A DNA stretch of 64,000 nucleotides from Trissonchulus latispiculum (GCA_030248195.1 JASAND010024186.1:1-64000), one strand, 5' to 3'; positions 31,712 through 43,689 are shown, numbered from the stretch's first letter. A program made the numbers and translations. The notes: a model not told the origin generated them from the letters alone.

Positions 31712-34633
31712 ATGGAACACCTGCCACCTCCACCGGTTTTCCTATCTCAGCCAGGGGAACCACCGGTCCCATGGAAAGAATGGATCAGGGCTTTCAACAC
31801 CTATGTGGAAGCCACCACTGGGGTCCACGGGCAACAACCAGGTGAGGGGGTTCCTGATCGTAGGCGCGTTGCAATCCTACTGCACTGCCTTGGTGCAGAG
31901 GGGCAACGCATCTACTATGCCATACACCCCGAGGAGGAAGCTGAGGTCCCATACCAGGTGGTGGTCGACAGGTTGGCCAGCCAGTTTGGTCCCCGAGAGA
32001 ACGTGGTAATAACCGCCAGGGTCCATTTCCGGGAATGCTGTCAGGGTTCCAGCAAGGTGGACGAGTGGGTAGCTGAATTGCGGCGCCTGGTGGTCCCCTG
32101 TAAATACAGGGACCTAGAAGAAGAACTGATCAGGGATCAGATCGTGGAGAAGACTGCCAGCCCAAGAACACGGGAAAGGCTACTCATGGAAGGAGATCTC
32201 ACTTTGGAGAAGGCGATATCCGTGGCCCGCCAGGTAGAGCAGGCCAGTTTGGATTCCAGGGCGATCACCAGTGGTCAGCCAACTCCTGCAGTGAATATTG
32301 CTGCAAGTTCCAGGGCATCCCAGTGGAAGAAGAAACCAAATCAGCCAGCATCTGCCTGTTCTCGGTGTGGCAAGTCAGGACATCACGGCAACGATCCGAA
32401 GTGTCCAGCTACAGGCAAGAAGTGCAACGCCTGTGGAAAACTGGGCCATTTCTCGAAGGTTTGCAGGTCTTCCGCCGGCAAGCCATCAGGGAAGAAGCCT
32501 CCGCCGAAGAGCAGTTCCAAGCTTTCGACTGCTTCACCAGTGGAGACTCTGAAAACCGAAGTCAACAGATGTGCTGCCTCCGGCGATCTCATCGTGCCAA
32601 ACTTTGAGGTCGAAATCGCTGGAGACAGACGATCGATCCCAATGGTGGTGGACACCGGATGTACGAGATCCATCATACCTTTGCCGATGGTGAAGAAGGA
32701 ATTTCCAGAAGCAGACGTGAAGCCATGCTTGCTATCCGCGAACGGATACGGGCGCAATTCCCTGCCAGTAGCAGGAACAGTGGACGCTGTGGTCCGTTTC
32801 AAGGACCGCACAGCGAAAATCAGCTTGATAGTGGTCGACGTCAAGGATAGGCCATTATTTGGATTGGATCTGTTCAGGGCGCTCAGAATACAGCTGAACG
32901 CCAGCAAGCCTGTTCAGGTGAATGCCATCAGTGGAACGACGGACATCCAAGCCAGGTTCCCGAGCCTGTTCAAAGAACAGCTTGGACCGTTGAAGGGATT
33001 CGTACACAGAATCCGACTGAAGGAGGGGACGAAGCCGATTGCCACGAAACTTCGACGACCTCCACTTGCATTGGTGGACTCAGCGATAGCCGAACTGAAG
33101 AAGATGGAATCCGCCGGCATCATTGAAAAGATAGAAGCAGCCGAGTGGGTCCATCCCATGGTAGTAGTACCAAAGAAAAATGGAGAAGTCAGGGTCTGTT
33201 GCGACATGCGGAACCTGAATCAGTCAGTGGTGGCCGATCAATATCCGCTACCAACAAACGAAGAAATCCTGTCGGATGTTGGGCAAGCGAAGATCTTCAG
33301 CAAAGTGGATCTACGCAAAGCCTATTTCCAGTTGCCGTTGGCAGAGGAGAGCCGTCAGCTCACGGCTTTCCTTACTCCAATTGGCTTATTCCAATACTGC
33401 AGGCTGCCGATGGGATACAAAAGCTCCGCCAGCATATTCCAGAAGGCGATGGAGCAAATTCTATCAGGAATTCCAGGAGTGGTTCCATTGATTGATGACA
33501 TCCTCATCTATGGGCACTCACGCGAAGTCCATGATGAACGATTGTTCAGCGTGCTCAAGCGACTGGACGAAGTGGGCGCCTCTCTGGAACCGAGGAAGAT
33601 GGATCTTCATCAAAGGAAGATTGACTTTTGTGGCCACACTCTATCAGATGAGGGTGTTCAGCCACTAAATGATAATGTGGAAGCCATCTCTCGGATGCCT
33701 AAGCCGAAGACCATCAAGGAACTGAAGTCGTTTTTGGGAGCCGCCAATTACTACCTCAGATTTCTGCCGCATTTCTCTACCAGAGTAGAACCTCTGAGAA
33801 ATGCCGAAAGAAGTGATTCAACTCACCTCAACTGGAATGCTGAGATGGATGCTGCCTATAAGGACATCATCAAGGCTCTGTATAGTAAACCCGTTTTGGG
33901 TTTCTACAGAAAGGGCTGCCAGACATATGTAACGACGGACGCCTCAACGGTGGGAGTTGGAGGTGCCCTCTCTCAAATCCAGGATGGACAAGAAGTTGTC
34001 ATCGCATATGCCTCCAGGAGTTTATCTCCCACCGAACGACGATATTCGGTGACCGAGCTAGAAGCCTATGCAGTCGTATGGGCGTGCGAAAAATGGAAGT
34101 ACCTCCTATGGGGAAAGCCATTCATTATAAGCACCGACCAGCAAGCTTTGGTGTCCTTGTTCAACACACCCATTGGTGCCAAAGGCCATAAGCCTCTACG
34201 GATCGGAAGATGGTATCTCCGCCTCGCCGAGTTCGACTACAAGGTCGAATATAAGCTTGGAAAGGAGAATGCTTTGGCAGATATCCTCTCTAGATTGCCA
34301 CTGCCGCCGAAGAAATCAGAAGATATCCCAGAACCTTGGTGTGATGCTTACGTGTCAGCTGTCGCCACAGTAACAGCACTCACGCCGGAGGAATTGAAGA
34401 ATGAAACTGCAGCCGATCCAGTGTTGGGACGACTGATGTCAACGTTCCGACGCCAGTGGACCAAAGAGGAGCAAGAAGATCCAGAACTGAAGGCCTATTT
34501 TCCAATCCGGAACGATTTGACCTCGATGAACGGCGGAATCTTCAAGGGACCTGCACTGGTGGTTCCAGGTTCTTTGAGGGAGCGAGTTCTTTCGCTCGCC
34601 CACGAAGGCCAGAAGGAACATTACCCATCTTAA
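31712..34633 (+). CDS. Gag-Pol polyprotein (Gag, protease, RT, RNase H)
   Basis: A 973-codon ORF. Gag occupies about 1-210. Two zinc knuckles follow: C216-x2-C-x4-H-x6-C and the canonical C238-x2-C-x4-H-x4-C. The aspartic protease motif VVDTGCTRS has its catalytic Asp at about 314. RT spans about 435-620, with the first catalytic Asp in SKVDLRKAYF (533) and a PLIDDILIY box (Asp595-Asp596; Leu replaces the usual Tyr). RNase H has TTDAS (743), TELEAYAVV (about 782-784) and STDQQAL (809). The ORF ends at LAHEGQKE, the start of the integrase HHCC region, where a deletion shifts the frame to a stop. Gag and Pol are fused without a frameshift. The proteins would act in cytoplasmic particles to make cDNA. 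Confidence 0.95.
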   Translation: MEHLPPPPVFLSQPGEPPVPWKEWIRAFNTYVEATTGVHGQQPGEGVPDRRRVAILLHCLGAEGQRIYYAIHPEEEAEVPYQVVVDRLASQFGPRENVVITARVHFRECCQGSSKVDEWVAELRRLVVPCKYRDLEEELIRDQIVEKTASPRTRERLLMEGDLTLEKAISVARQVEQASLDSRAITSGQPTPAVNIAASSRASQWKKKPNQPASACSRCGKSGHHGNDPKCPATGKKCNACGKLGHFSKVCRSSAGKPSGKKPPPKSSSKLSTASPVETLKTEVNRCAASGDLIVPNFEVEIAGDRRSIPMVVDTGCTRSIIPLPMVKKEFPEADVKPCLLSANGYGRNSLPVAGTVDAVVRFKDRTAKISLIVVDVKDRPLFGLDLFRALRIQLNASKPVQVNAISGTTDIQARFPSLFKEQLGPLKGFVHRIRLKEGTKPIATKLRRPPLALVDSAIAELKKMESAGIIEKIEAAEWVHPMVVVPKKNGEVRVCCDMRNLNQSVVADQYPLPTNEEILSDVGQAKIFSKVDLRKAYFQLPLAEESRQLTAFLTPIGLFQYCRLPMGYKSSASIFQKAMEQILSGIPGVVPLIDDILIYGHSREVHDERLFSVLKRLDEVGASLEPRKMDLHQRKIDFCGHTLSDEGVQPLNDNVEAISRMPKPKTIKELKSFLGAANYYLRFLPHFSTRVEPLRNAERSDSTHLNWNAEMDAAYKDIIKALYSKPVLGFYRKGCQTYVTTDASTVGVGGALSQIQDGQEVVIAYASRSLSPTERRYSVTELEAYAVVWACEKWKYLLWGKPFIISTDQQALVSLFNTPIGAKGHKPLRIGRWYLRLAEFDYKVEYKLGKENALADILSRLPLPPKKSEDIPEPWCDAYVSAVATVTALTPEELKNETAADPVLGRLMSTFRRQWTKEEQEDPELKAYFPIRNDLTSMNGGIFKGPALVVPGSLRERVLSLAHEGQKEHYPS

Positions 34634-35246
34634 GACCGCTGTCTACAACCCAATGGCAAATGGGATGGTGGAACGGTACAACCGGGTGCTCAAGGAAGGG
34701 CTACAGATTGGGTATCTGGAAGGCACATCATGGGAAGTCTCGATCAGGAAACTGCTTTTTTCCTATCGAAGTACTCCCCACTCGATCACAGGGAAATCCC
34801 CCTTCGAGGCCCTACACGGAGGGAGGAAGATGAGGACTATGCTAACCCCACCGGACCTCAGGAGATTGACAAGGTCTGATACGAATGCTGGAAGCGGACC
34901 ATTTTTCCCAGGAAATTGGGTCCGCCATAAGCTGTCCTGGGTGCCTAAGGGTAAACCATCTTGGTCCAAGCCACTACGGATCAGGAAACAGCGAGGACGA
35001 TTCACCTTTGAGCTCGAAAATGGCCAAGTTTGGAATTCTCGTAAGCTGGCCAGGGCTCATTACAACGATAACGATGAATCAACGGAATGTCCAATCTTCC
35101 CGGTGCCAGAAACCGCGGATGTCGAACAGCCGGCAGCGCCAGAAGAAAATCCTCCTCCTCTGCATCCTCAACAGCTTGGAGAAGAGAATCAGCGGCCGCA
35201 AAGGGCGAGACGAGTTCCTGATTTCTTCCAAGCAGGATTCACCTAA
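34626..35246 (+). pseudogene. Integrase C-terminal remnant of the retrotransposon
   Basis: In a different frame from gag-pol, the sequence resumes at HLKTAVYNPMANGMVERYNR, the block around the catalytic Glu of the DDE integrase. It continues through YRSTPHSITGKSPFEALHGG and a GPY/F-like C-terminal module to the stop at 35246. The HHCC zinc domain after its first His, and both catalytic Asp residues, are missing; the junction lies near 34615-34626. The stretch from the ATG at 34653 is open, but the enzyme cannot be active. Mobility would need integrase from an intact relative. Confidence 0.85.
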
Positions 35247-35280
35247 CCAGGGTCTCCAACCCTCGAGAGAAGAAGGGTGA

Positions 35281-35428
35281 TGTAGTGTTTGTGTAATGCT
35301 ATGACATTCACGTGTTAATCTGAAATGACAGTCTATGTATTCACTAATATGCAAATTAACTTTGTTGCTATTTAACCCGTTGCGTTTGTGCAATAAATCG
35401 GTCGGCTTGTTTCCTCTTGAATACTACA
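35281..35428 (+). repeat. 3' LTR
   Basis: 148 bp, TGTAGTG...ACTACA, immediately after the polypurine tract and followed by the CATTG duplication. Confidence 0.95.
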
Positions 35429-35433
35429 CATTG

Positions 35434-37064
35434 AGCGCGGGTTGCCAGAAGGACACTAAATAATGAGCCTCAATCTAAGTAATGATCTCGCTCTCTAGGC
35501 GCTCACCAGTGTTTCAGAATGGATCAAATCTAATCTAGGCTAGGTTCCCTAAACAGCTACAAAGACACCAGGATATTTACTTTCCGGCCTGGTATGTACA
35601 GTCTGTTACACTGTTCAATGTTTACGACAAATTATGAAATTTTACTGAAAGATTCCACCTATGCCGGATATTTGTGAAATTTTAGGGTAAAACCCTAACT
35701 TTTACTTCCAATTTGTCCTATCATTGGCCCTGATTGCTGTAGGGCTTGAACATTGACGAGCAGTGAGAAAATGAGCCCTATTCTCCCAGAGACGTTTTAA
35801 ACAGGGGCGTTTCTGTCCTACACCTCAAAAATCGGTGGTTTAGTACAAGGACCATCAAAATTCAGGCTAAGGCACAGGGGACAGTACCAGAAAGGCAGGT
35901 CTCAAACTAGGAAACGCAAATTTTTCTAAAGTAACCAAAATTTGCTGACATTTTGAATACTTCCTAAAAAATAGGAAAAAGTGCGTTTCTAACAAAAATG
36001 GTTCTAAAATTAAAGACTTAGAAGCCGGTACAAAGGCAAATAAAATGGGGCTGAAACAGGTACAGGGCACCTCAAGAATTGGTGCTCTTGTTAATGTCTT
36101 CTCCCAGACTTCCCCAATAACGCAATTCGAATTCAATAAGGAGTGATTGATAAACCTATTACCCGGAATCCGGGTCTGGGCGAATCCGGCGAAAACACTC
36201 TCGGTGACGGTCCGATCCTGGTTTGAAATTTTAGTCCCGGATTCAACACTGGGCCGGCCAAACGATACCACTCATTTCACGAACCCAGCTACTAAATTAA
36301 CCTATTTTTATAGCTTAGTACTTAAAGGGTAGTCCTGGGGAACACCTACAGCTAGATTTTAAAATCAAATTTCAAATCTATTAGGGGAAAAGAATTCTCG
36401 ATGTGGGTCAAGCGGGCCAGCCAACCGGATAGACTCGACGCTGCCACCTTTTGCCACCATTTCGGGCTAAGCTACTTGTATAATCAATATTGGATTTTAA
36501 TATCTTCTTCTTGATGTCCGTCTGAAACGTAGCTAGAATATCCACATTTCTTGACCTCTGCAGCTTCCTTGCAGATTTTTTATGACTGAAATTTTTACAA
36601 AGCGTCAGCTGAGACAAACACCAAAACGGAATATTAACAGTTGGTTTGATTCTTGGGATCTGTCCGCCGGAAAAGCCACCATTAGCTAGCAAGATATCCA
36701 CAAAATACGCAGAATACGTCTGTTTATAAATGTTTTTCAGAAACTATGACTTGACACTTTTAATCAATTTTCGGCAACAGCTACACAGAATCGGTAAAAT
36801 CAACTCAAACCTACACTGATTTGGTCAAACTTTTGCTCAGATCTAACATTTAATATTTCCTATTTGTCACCTCTCACACTCATTGTGAAGATTGTCCCTT
36901 CCTTCGTTAGACTGGGAGGAAGCCTGCAACTCGCCTATCAACCCATACGTTATCCTGTGTTCAATGATGTCCCTTTAAACGAAGAGTATTAGAGTATTGC
37001 TCCTGCACTCTCAAAGCTGTATTTCGAACTCGACTTCAAATATTTATAATCTAATTTCTCTGTA
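35434..37064. other. Intergenic, no supported gene
   Basis: A minus-strand open frame at 35867-36271 (134 codons) and shorter ones show no recognised domain. Runs such as CCCGGAATCCGGGT near 36160 suggest repeat debris. Confidence 0.4.
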
Positions 37065-37135
37065 GCTTCTGTGGCTCAGTTGGTAGAGTGTCTGCGTGTA
37101 CAGCGAAAGATGGATGGATCAAGCCCGGACTGGAA
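37065..37135 (+). pseudogene. tRNA-like sequence (SINE head or tRNA pseudogene)
   Basis: GCTTCTGTGGCTCAGTTGGT starts a good acceptor/A-box region and TGGATCAAGCCC resembles a B box. The acceptor stem does not close well at the 3' side and the anticodon arm is weak. It lies about 60 bp from the hAT-like element at 37194. Confidence 0.5.
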
Positions 37136-37193
37136 ACGGATTTTTTGTGCTTTAGATACTATGAGCTATACAAGCTTTCATTGGCAAATAATG

Positions 37194-38263
37194 TAGTGAT
37201 GTGGATAGGATCGATCCGATCCAGTAAAATTATTTGTCGATCCGATCCGATCCGATCCGGCGATCCGGGTTAGCTTCTTTAAAAAGCAAGATGAAACTTA
37301 TTTTAAAGTCTGATTTACAGTGTCAAACACATCTTGCACACTAACTTGACTGAGCTAGCTTCATTTTATTATTCCTATAAACAAATGCATAATGAATTAA
37401 GAAAGATTGCTGAAGTAAAGAAAATACGAAAGCACTCTATCAGTTAAAAGCTATATATAAGGCTAAGAATTAAGTGCTTCGAAACTAAAACTGTAACTTT
37501 TTTGAATTATTGGATGTTCCTGGATGGAAATCAATTAGAATTTAATTTTCTTGGAGAGTTGGAGACTGAAACTGAAGCCTGAATGGCATCTTAAGTCTAA
37601 ACACAGCATAAATTTCAACAATGTATCATATTTTGGGTTGGGAGGTATTTTAAACATTTTTGCTACTTTTTGAAAACCCAATTACTGAAATTGTAAACTT
37701 GAACTTGAACTTGAACTTGCGTTTACAGTTCTCAAGCCCGACAAACTTGCTCAGCTAATTTCCATAAGTCGAAGGAAAAGCTTCATGAAACACTGACAAC
37801 TTGAGCTTGCGATTTATGTGCCAGTACTTTCAAAGCACAATATTCAAGTTCAAACTTGCAAGATTTTATGAAATTGGTCCAGATCGTGTTTTTTCACGTA
37901 TAGATGCCATCGCATATGATGTGCTGTACGCAAGTATTGAACAAGTTAGTAACTTGAAGTTACTGTTCACTAAGTGCGAATCTACCGAGCTTATATTCTC
38001 CCTGAGAAACTAAAAAATTGGAGCAGCAAACGTTGTAGAAGGAAAATAGGAAAAGGAAACGTTTGCGCACCAACTGAAGTCATGTTTGGTGATAATTCTG
38101 AGTACGGTGAGGTTGTAATTTATATGATGACTGAAATCTAGCAGGATCGCCGATCCGACTGGTTCAAGCGATCCGATCCAAGCCGATCTCAATGGCCTAC
38201 CGATCCGATCCGGCCTCCGGATTGCGGATCGGATCGATTTTACCGATCCGATCCACATCACTA
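37194..38263. mobile_element. hAT-like nonautonomous element with GGATCGGATC arrays
   Basis: 1,070 bp with ends TAGTGATGTGGAT and ATCCACATCACTA, a 13-bp perfect inverted repeat. The repeat continues imperfectly into GGATCGATCCGATCC/GGTAAAAT. Arrays of GATCCGATCC sit just inside both ends (37207-37266 and 38143-38255). The TAGTG...CACTA termini equal those of the 61368-61836 element, which has a perfect 8-bp duplication. Here the flanks (AAATAATG and ATAGTGGG) no longer match. The interior has no recognisable transposase. Confidence 0.65.
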
Positions 38264-39262
38264 ATAGTGGGAATTGAACACCATATTTATGTACCTAGTC
38301 AATTTCGCATAAATGAATAAATAATACGAATTAATCGACTACATAATATACGTTTAAACTAAAGTGAAAATTATTGTTATGTCAAATGCTCAGCACAGCA
38401 GTAGGTATTAGGCAGGTTAGCATTAAGCATTTAAAGGTTAGTAGAAAATTAAATTGGAACTAAACTTAACAGATTATTGTTAAACAAGTAAACGTTTTGT
38501 ATTTCTTAATATTCGTCAAGTGTTGCAAACTCAAAACGTTAATAGAAAAATCATATTTCCGCATGACTTGAGGCTGTCTTTCAATCGATTAAACAATTAT
38601 GTTACAACTAACCAGAAAGCGAAAACGAAATTTGAGAAAAATGAATTCTGAAATTTCAATAGAATCGGTTCTTGAAAATTCCACAACTTTGTTCGACATT
38701 TTTTCATTCCCACGTATATTTTCTTCAGGGGCAGCCGTTTGCTAGAAAATAATTTTGCAGCAAAATGGGGGTCTCATATTTTTCATCAATATTCAATATG
38801 CTTTCTCAATCAAAAGGACTTCTATAAATCATAATCACTGCTAAAACTTTTTGCTATTGTAGCCGAAGCTAACTTTAAGCTTAAGCATTATGTAGGCTTA
38901 AATTCCTTTGATGTTTGCCGACACAGGAGGGGCCAAACGGCACAGGTGAAAGCAGGGGACCCTTAATCTTTCTTTGATCTAATTTAAGTAGAACACGAAG
39001 GGGGTCCCCTTTTGCTTTGCGTTAATCATTTGTTGAAATGATTTTGACAGCCAACCAATCACAATTCAGTCTGATTTTCTCCAAATCAGCCAATCAAATG
39101 GGCGCTCTTGGAGTCTTACGGTAGAAATTTGAAACAGATTCTGCCGATAGTTAATACTCATTTTGTGCGGTTTAGTTCCTATATTGGCCCAGTTAAAACG
39201 GTTAATACCTACTCAGTTTTTGCCTAAACAACTAATTCCTGATTTTTATCACCCCCCGAAAA
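38264..39262. other. Upstream region of the Hox-like first exon
   Basis: A 1-kb AT-rich stretch; no clear TATA box or splice-leader acceptor next to the ATG at 39263. A pyrimidine-rich TTTTTATCACCCCCC precedes the start codon. Confidence 0.35.
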
Positions 39263-39605
39263 ATGTCATCAACCAGCTTTGTGGAGGGATCAGCCGGCAC
39301 CTCAACCCCGCAGCAGGCTGACCCCTCCAATCTCTTCTACCATGCTCGACTCGGCACCGGGTCAGGGCTGGATTTTTGTAGCCCGTCCCACCAGTTTTCT
39401 GCGGAGCCTCTCCAGGGTTCCACCCCCAGATATCACCCAACCAGCCTTGCCGAGGGTGGGGTTACCCCGGCCCCCTGGTATCTCAATCCTGTTGCCCCCA
39501 TGGGGGCAACCCCCAGCGATTTTTATCCACCCTATTATCAGCACCATGCATTTGCCCGCTATGTTGATTGTTCCAATCTGACCATGGGATATGCCGGCGG
39601 TCCAT
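39263..39605 (+). CDS. Candidate 5' exon of a Hox-like gene
   Basis: From ATG 39263 the frame encodes 114 codons plus one base, ending CGGTCCAT before a consensus donor, GTGAGT (39606-39611). The peptide is rich in Pro, Ser, Tyr and Gly, as in Hox N-terminal regions. It contains a PWY triplet (residues 71-73, in TPAPWYLNP) that recalls the hexapeptide tryptophan, and a Tyr-rich stretch, YPPYYQHHAF. It has no homeodomain. The exon ends in phase 1 (T/xx), which fits the acceptors at both 50944 (AT) and 52654 (AC), each completing a Tyr codon. Readthrough without splicing stops at 39694. Assignment to the downstream homeobox exons rests on strand, phase, composition and lack of another candidate; no transcript proves it. 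Confidence 0.55.
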
Positions 39606-40006
39606 GTGAGTTAGATTTATGCTTTTTTGGTTCTTTTTTTTTAGTTTTCGGAGTTTTATTGAGGATCGTACTCACGCGATGGTTCGAAAAATAATCGTTA
39701 ATGGTGTATTCCATATGCTTATGAGCATGACATTCGAATAAAACGAGACAGAGTAACCCAAATAAGGAAAAATAACCTGCTAATTGTATCGTGCGTTCTA
39801 AAGGCAATTAGCAGATACCTTCAATAAGTCATCGATTTTGATCGTCAACGTTACACCAGAAAACCTGAAAAAAAGTCTAAAATTTAACATTTTTGGTGAC
39901 TGCGGGTATGATTATAATTAAGGTGTGACTAAATTGTTTGTATCAGCGTATCAGTGGAAGAGAATTAGTGCGCAGACACATCTGCTGGAATCGGACTTTT
40001 ACTGTG

Positions 40007-40170
40007 GTCTCCTGCGCTTTCACCGAGCCCTAACTTTTGACATTTTTGAGGGATAACTTAGAATTTTATATGAGAAAATAGTGGAAGCTGGTGAATTCAA
40101 AATTGTAAATAATTTTAGAATGGCAAAAAATTGAAGTTTTTAAAATGGGACCAAGAGGATCAAAACTATC
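40007..40170. mobile_element. Foldback MITE family E, partial copy 1
   Basis: Contains the family landmarks GGTCTCCTGCGCTT, AGCCCTAACTTTTGA and GGGACCAAGAGGATCAAAA in the order seen in the complete 49534-50129 copy. The opposite arm is not recognisable. Confidence 0.5.
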
Positions 40171-40518
40171 GGAAACAACGGCTCATTCGGCGCCACTTCA
40201 ACACTTGTAATTCGTGTATTCCGCTATTTTTACAGCGAAATTCCTCTGATTCCTAAAATAAATACTCTTTTCGAAATTGATCTCACTTAATTTTTTCTGA
40301 AATTGGAGTTTTTTCAAATCTAAGCTAGGATCGATTGCGAAGTTTCAATATATTTGATATTTGCATACTGAAATTTAAAATTTCGTAGCATTTTAACACT
40401 GTAGTGTACATTTGAAATTGGGCTTCTAAAATCTAAGCTAGGATCGACTGCGAGGTTACAATGTAATTTGAGATTTGCAGACTTAAATTGAAAAGTTGAG
40501 ATTCACATCAATCATTAA
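40171..40518. repeat. Short tandem duplication in the Hox intron
   Basis: AAATCTAAGCTAGGATCGA starts similar 60-65-bp stretches at 40316 and 40429 (period about 113 bp). Otherwise AT-rich intronic DNA. Confidence 0.5.
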
Positions 40519-40641
40519 TGAAAGTAAAGAATTGGCCCAGCCGGGGATTGAACCACGGCCTTTCCGATCTGCAGTCAGACTCGCTTACCACTACACCACA
40601 CCGATCTGAGTGTTATTTGTCCTGCTTGCCAGGCTTATCAC
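40519..40641 (-). mobile_element. tRNA-derived SINE, copy 3 (3'-truncated)
   Basis: The reverse complement has GATAAGCCTG, the A box TGGTGTAGTGGTAAGCGA, the B box GTGGTTCAATCCCC and the AATTCTTTACTTTCA junction seen in the copies at 3657 and 4515. It then breaks off, so most of the 3' body is missing. Confidence 0.7.
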
Positions 40642-43600
40642 CAAATTTATTTCGATTGTTTCCAAAAGAATTTTTGACAATCTAGCTCCTGTCTAAGTCT
40701 ATAGCATGTTAAAAGTGCAGGGAATTGAAAGCAAAATTGCAATCAAGAATTTATATGTAACAACATTAAAACTAATAAATAAATGCACACATAAGCATAA
40801 AAATTAAAAATTTACAAAATATCTAATAAATTAAATTGATCAATAAATCAAATAAATAATAAAAATGAAGGAATAAATACGAATAGAAAGAAAACTATGA
40901 AAACAGAAATAAACATCTGTTTATTTATTCAATTTTGGATGGCAACTTTATTGTAATATTTAAATTAAATGCAAAATTTAAAATTATAAATTAATAACTG
41001 TAATTTCTCTGTAATAAACATGTTTTTAAAATAAATCTCTATTTTTCCGCCTTATTTTAACTTGTTTGTTTACTAATCTTTATTCTACATATTTCACGAA
41101 TTTTTGTACGATGGATGATATTTTGCAACTTCTTTTCTAACCCTACTAAATAAGAACTAAAATGAGAAATTAAGATATTAGGTTATTCCCCTACAGCTTT
41201 GCGTTTTACGATGTGTTTAAGTTAACATGAACTCTCGTAAAATTTGATTTTACGACAGTTATAAGGTTTTTACGAGGTTTTGTATTGTGAGAAAGGCCGA
41301 ACGTTATAACGTTCGGAAATCGGTAAGAGCTAGAAAATCATTTATAACAAGAAATAATTAATAAAATTGCAGCTTAAGAAATTATTTGAATGCGATTTGA
41401 ATTGAAGTACTATTTATTGGTTTCCGTATGATTCTACAATGATTGTTTTATTTTCAGCCTCGAGATAAAACGTTAACAGATTTTCTAGAATTCAGTGCTT
41501 AGAATTTTTGTACATTTAAATTTTTCTTATTTCTGTTTTTTATTTTCGGACATCTGCGAGTTCTTGAAAATTCTGCTTTCAATGTCGAAATCGTGGAAAT
41601 TATCTAGAACGAGTTTGAAATTTTTATGATGCAGTTTGCGTCCACACCAACTAGAGCTGCGGATGATGCTTGTTTGGGGAAAATATAAAATGAATGCATC
41701 CGTGTTTTCCATTTTTTCAGTATCATATTTTTTATATTTATGAATTTTATATATATATATATATATATTTAGATTTATTTCCACTCCCTGCTCACTTCAC
41801 CCCTACACCGTTAACCAAGTCTTGTATGGTCAGCGAACAGAAAAATTGCGTTTTGTGCTTCTGCTGATGAAAATTGTTATTGCAGTCTTCATTGGCGCCT
41901 AATATTATTAAATTAGCGTTCAGTTGTTGCAAACACGGCGTCCAAAATATAGACTCTATCTTCCAGGTAGCTGAAAGTAAAAACTAACCAAAAAATTAAC
42001 CGGACTACTTCAAGCCAATGTGTTTCAATTTATTTTTTTAAATATTTAAGTCCTGAAATTAGAGACCAAAAGAAACTAAACAATATTTGTCTGTAAATTT
42101 CCTCAAAGACCCCTTATTCAGATTTCCAGACATACAGATTTCGTATATGAATATGTTTTATATGAGTCCAAAATCCGTTATTTTAGCTTACTTTTTCATT
42201 TCTAGAAAACATGGGGCTTATATCATTAAGCTGTGGGTTTAATCTTCGACTATCAAGCTTTAAACTGCAAGATGGATTCAGCAAACAGACATCTGAGTGC
42301 CTTGAAAACCCCAACGTAAAATCTTTAAACAAATTTGAAGAGAACATGGTTTTGTTCCCCCTTGGTGCCCCATGAAACTTAACAATTTCATTTTTTTAAT
42401 TTCTATATTTTGAAGTAAATCGATTCGAAACGAGTTCAAATACACCCAGACGAAATCTTAGCTCAAGCTAGGTTGTCGTAATTTACGCTCAGTTACGAAA
42501 GCATCAACTTCATCAACATTTTGTGACTTCACTTTATTCAATACTTTATTTTATTTTGTGCTTTACCGATTGTAAGTAAATAAATCACAATTTTTGTAAA
42601 ATTAAATGCCAAAGTCCATTCATTAGTTTTTCTAGGTTAATAAATTCCATTAGTTCCGTTTTACAGTTTTCTGTTGGTTTATTTTACCTTCAACTTGCCA
42701 GTTTTTCTCAGCTTTAAAATCAAATAATCTACCGTAAGACTGTGTTTTCAATTCTGAAATTAATTTTTCAATTTCAATTTCAGCCCAAAAATTTCTATCA
42801 GCATTTATCAAGTCAACATGAATTTATGCGACAAAAAGTGTCACACAATATTTCTTGTAGTTTACAAAATTTGACAACAGCTTACGGTAGATTTAATACT
42901 AGAAATTGGCCCATAATGTGCCGAAAATTGGCGATTTCGTTGGGAAAATTTGGTCACAGGAGTGAGAAAAAATGCTGAGCTCTCAGTTCACAAAATGGCA
43001 CGACCCGGTGTCTTCGCTCTAATGAATTTTGCTAGTTTCGTTCAACCTTGTTTTTCATTTCTGAAAAACCAATGGATGCGGCAAGAGTACATAATAGATA
43101 AAAGTATGACACTTCGCTCCAATTATCAAGCTTTTTGAGGTTAACCTTTGCAAGAAATTATAGGTTCCGCATAAGCACCACACATGTGCTTGGGGAGGGG
43201 TCGGGAGGGGGGGTTTCACTCCCCCCCCAGACCTAGAGCTCACCCCCCCAGAAAGGTCCCTCACCCCCCCCCGGAATCCGGATTTTTCTGTTATTTGATC
43301 CGGTTAATTGGGCAAAAAACCGGAAAAATCCGGTTTTCCGGCGGCCTTAGGCCCCCCCAGAACTTCCCCTAATGCACATGACTGATAAGCACTCCAGTAG
43401 TTTAACAAAGTAAAGGGGATGACACCATGTAGTTCATGAGATTTTTGGCAGATAAATGCAAACCCCTAGTGGGAGGTGCCCTCCTTACAGGCGTCAAAGC
43501 ATTTATTTTTGGCAAGTGGCACATCCCAAGCTGAAGCTTTGCTGCAAAAGCCCTCTTCTTTTGGAAATGCACACCCTACACACACTTGACTTTTTTATCG

Positions 43601-43689
43601 TTCATCTTAACATTTTTAGTTTTCAAAATCAGTTTTCAAAATTAACTTCGTTAATTGCAGTATGTACCAAATCCAAAAGCTGTTGGGAA
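40642..43689. other. Putative Hox intron, AT-rich
   Basis: No exon recognised. An (AT)n tract lies at 41749-41768. G-run and CCGGA-rich sequence at 43190-43365 (TCCGGATTTTT, AAAATCCGGTTTTCCGG) resembles the motif-array repeats elsewhere. Confidence 0.4.

Larger units (their letters stand above)
30932..35428 (+). mobile_element. Ty3/Gypsy-type LTR retrotransposon, integrase-deleted
   Basis: A 4,497-bp element with 148-bp LTRs at both ends and a perfect 5-bp target duplication, CATTG (30927-30931 and 35429-35433). A primer-binding site follows the left LTR (TTGGCGCACTGGG from 31080). A polypurine tract, GAGAGAAGAAGGGTGA (35265-35280), precedes the right LTR. Order: LTR, hairpin-repeat leader, gag-protease-RT-RNase H in one ORF, truncated integrase, LTR. 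RT before integrase places it in Metaviridae (Ty3/Gypsy). The two LTRs differ at two positions only, so insertion was recent. No envelope-like frame is present. Confidence 0.95.

Noticed and set aside
32383..32907. 174-codon minus-strand ORF within the retrotransposon
   Set aside because: Antisense shadow of the gag-protease coding frame; no independent domain.
37088..37273. Short ORF ending in IRSSKIICRSDPIRSGDPG
   Set aside because: Runs from a tRNA-like repeat into the GATCCGATCC array of a hAT-like element; chance open frame.
39559..39694. Extension of the first Hox-like exon to the stop at 39694
   Set aside because: The residues after GGP become hydrophobic and unlike the rest, starting exactly at the GTGAGT donor, so this is read-through into the intron.
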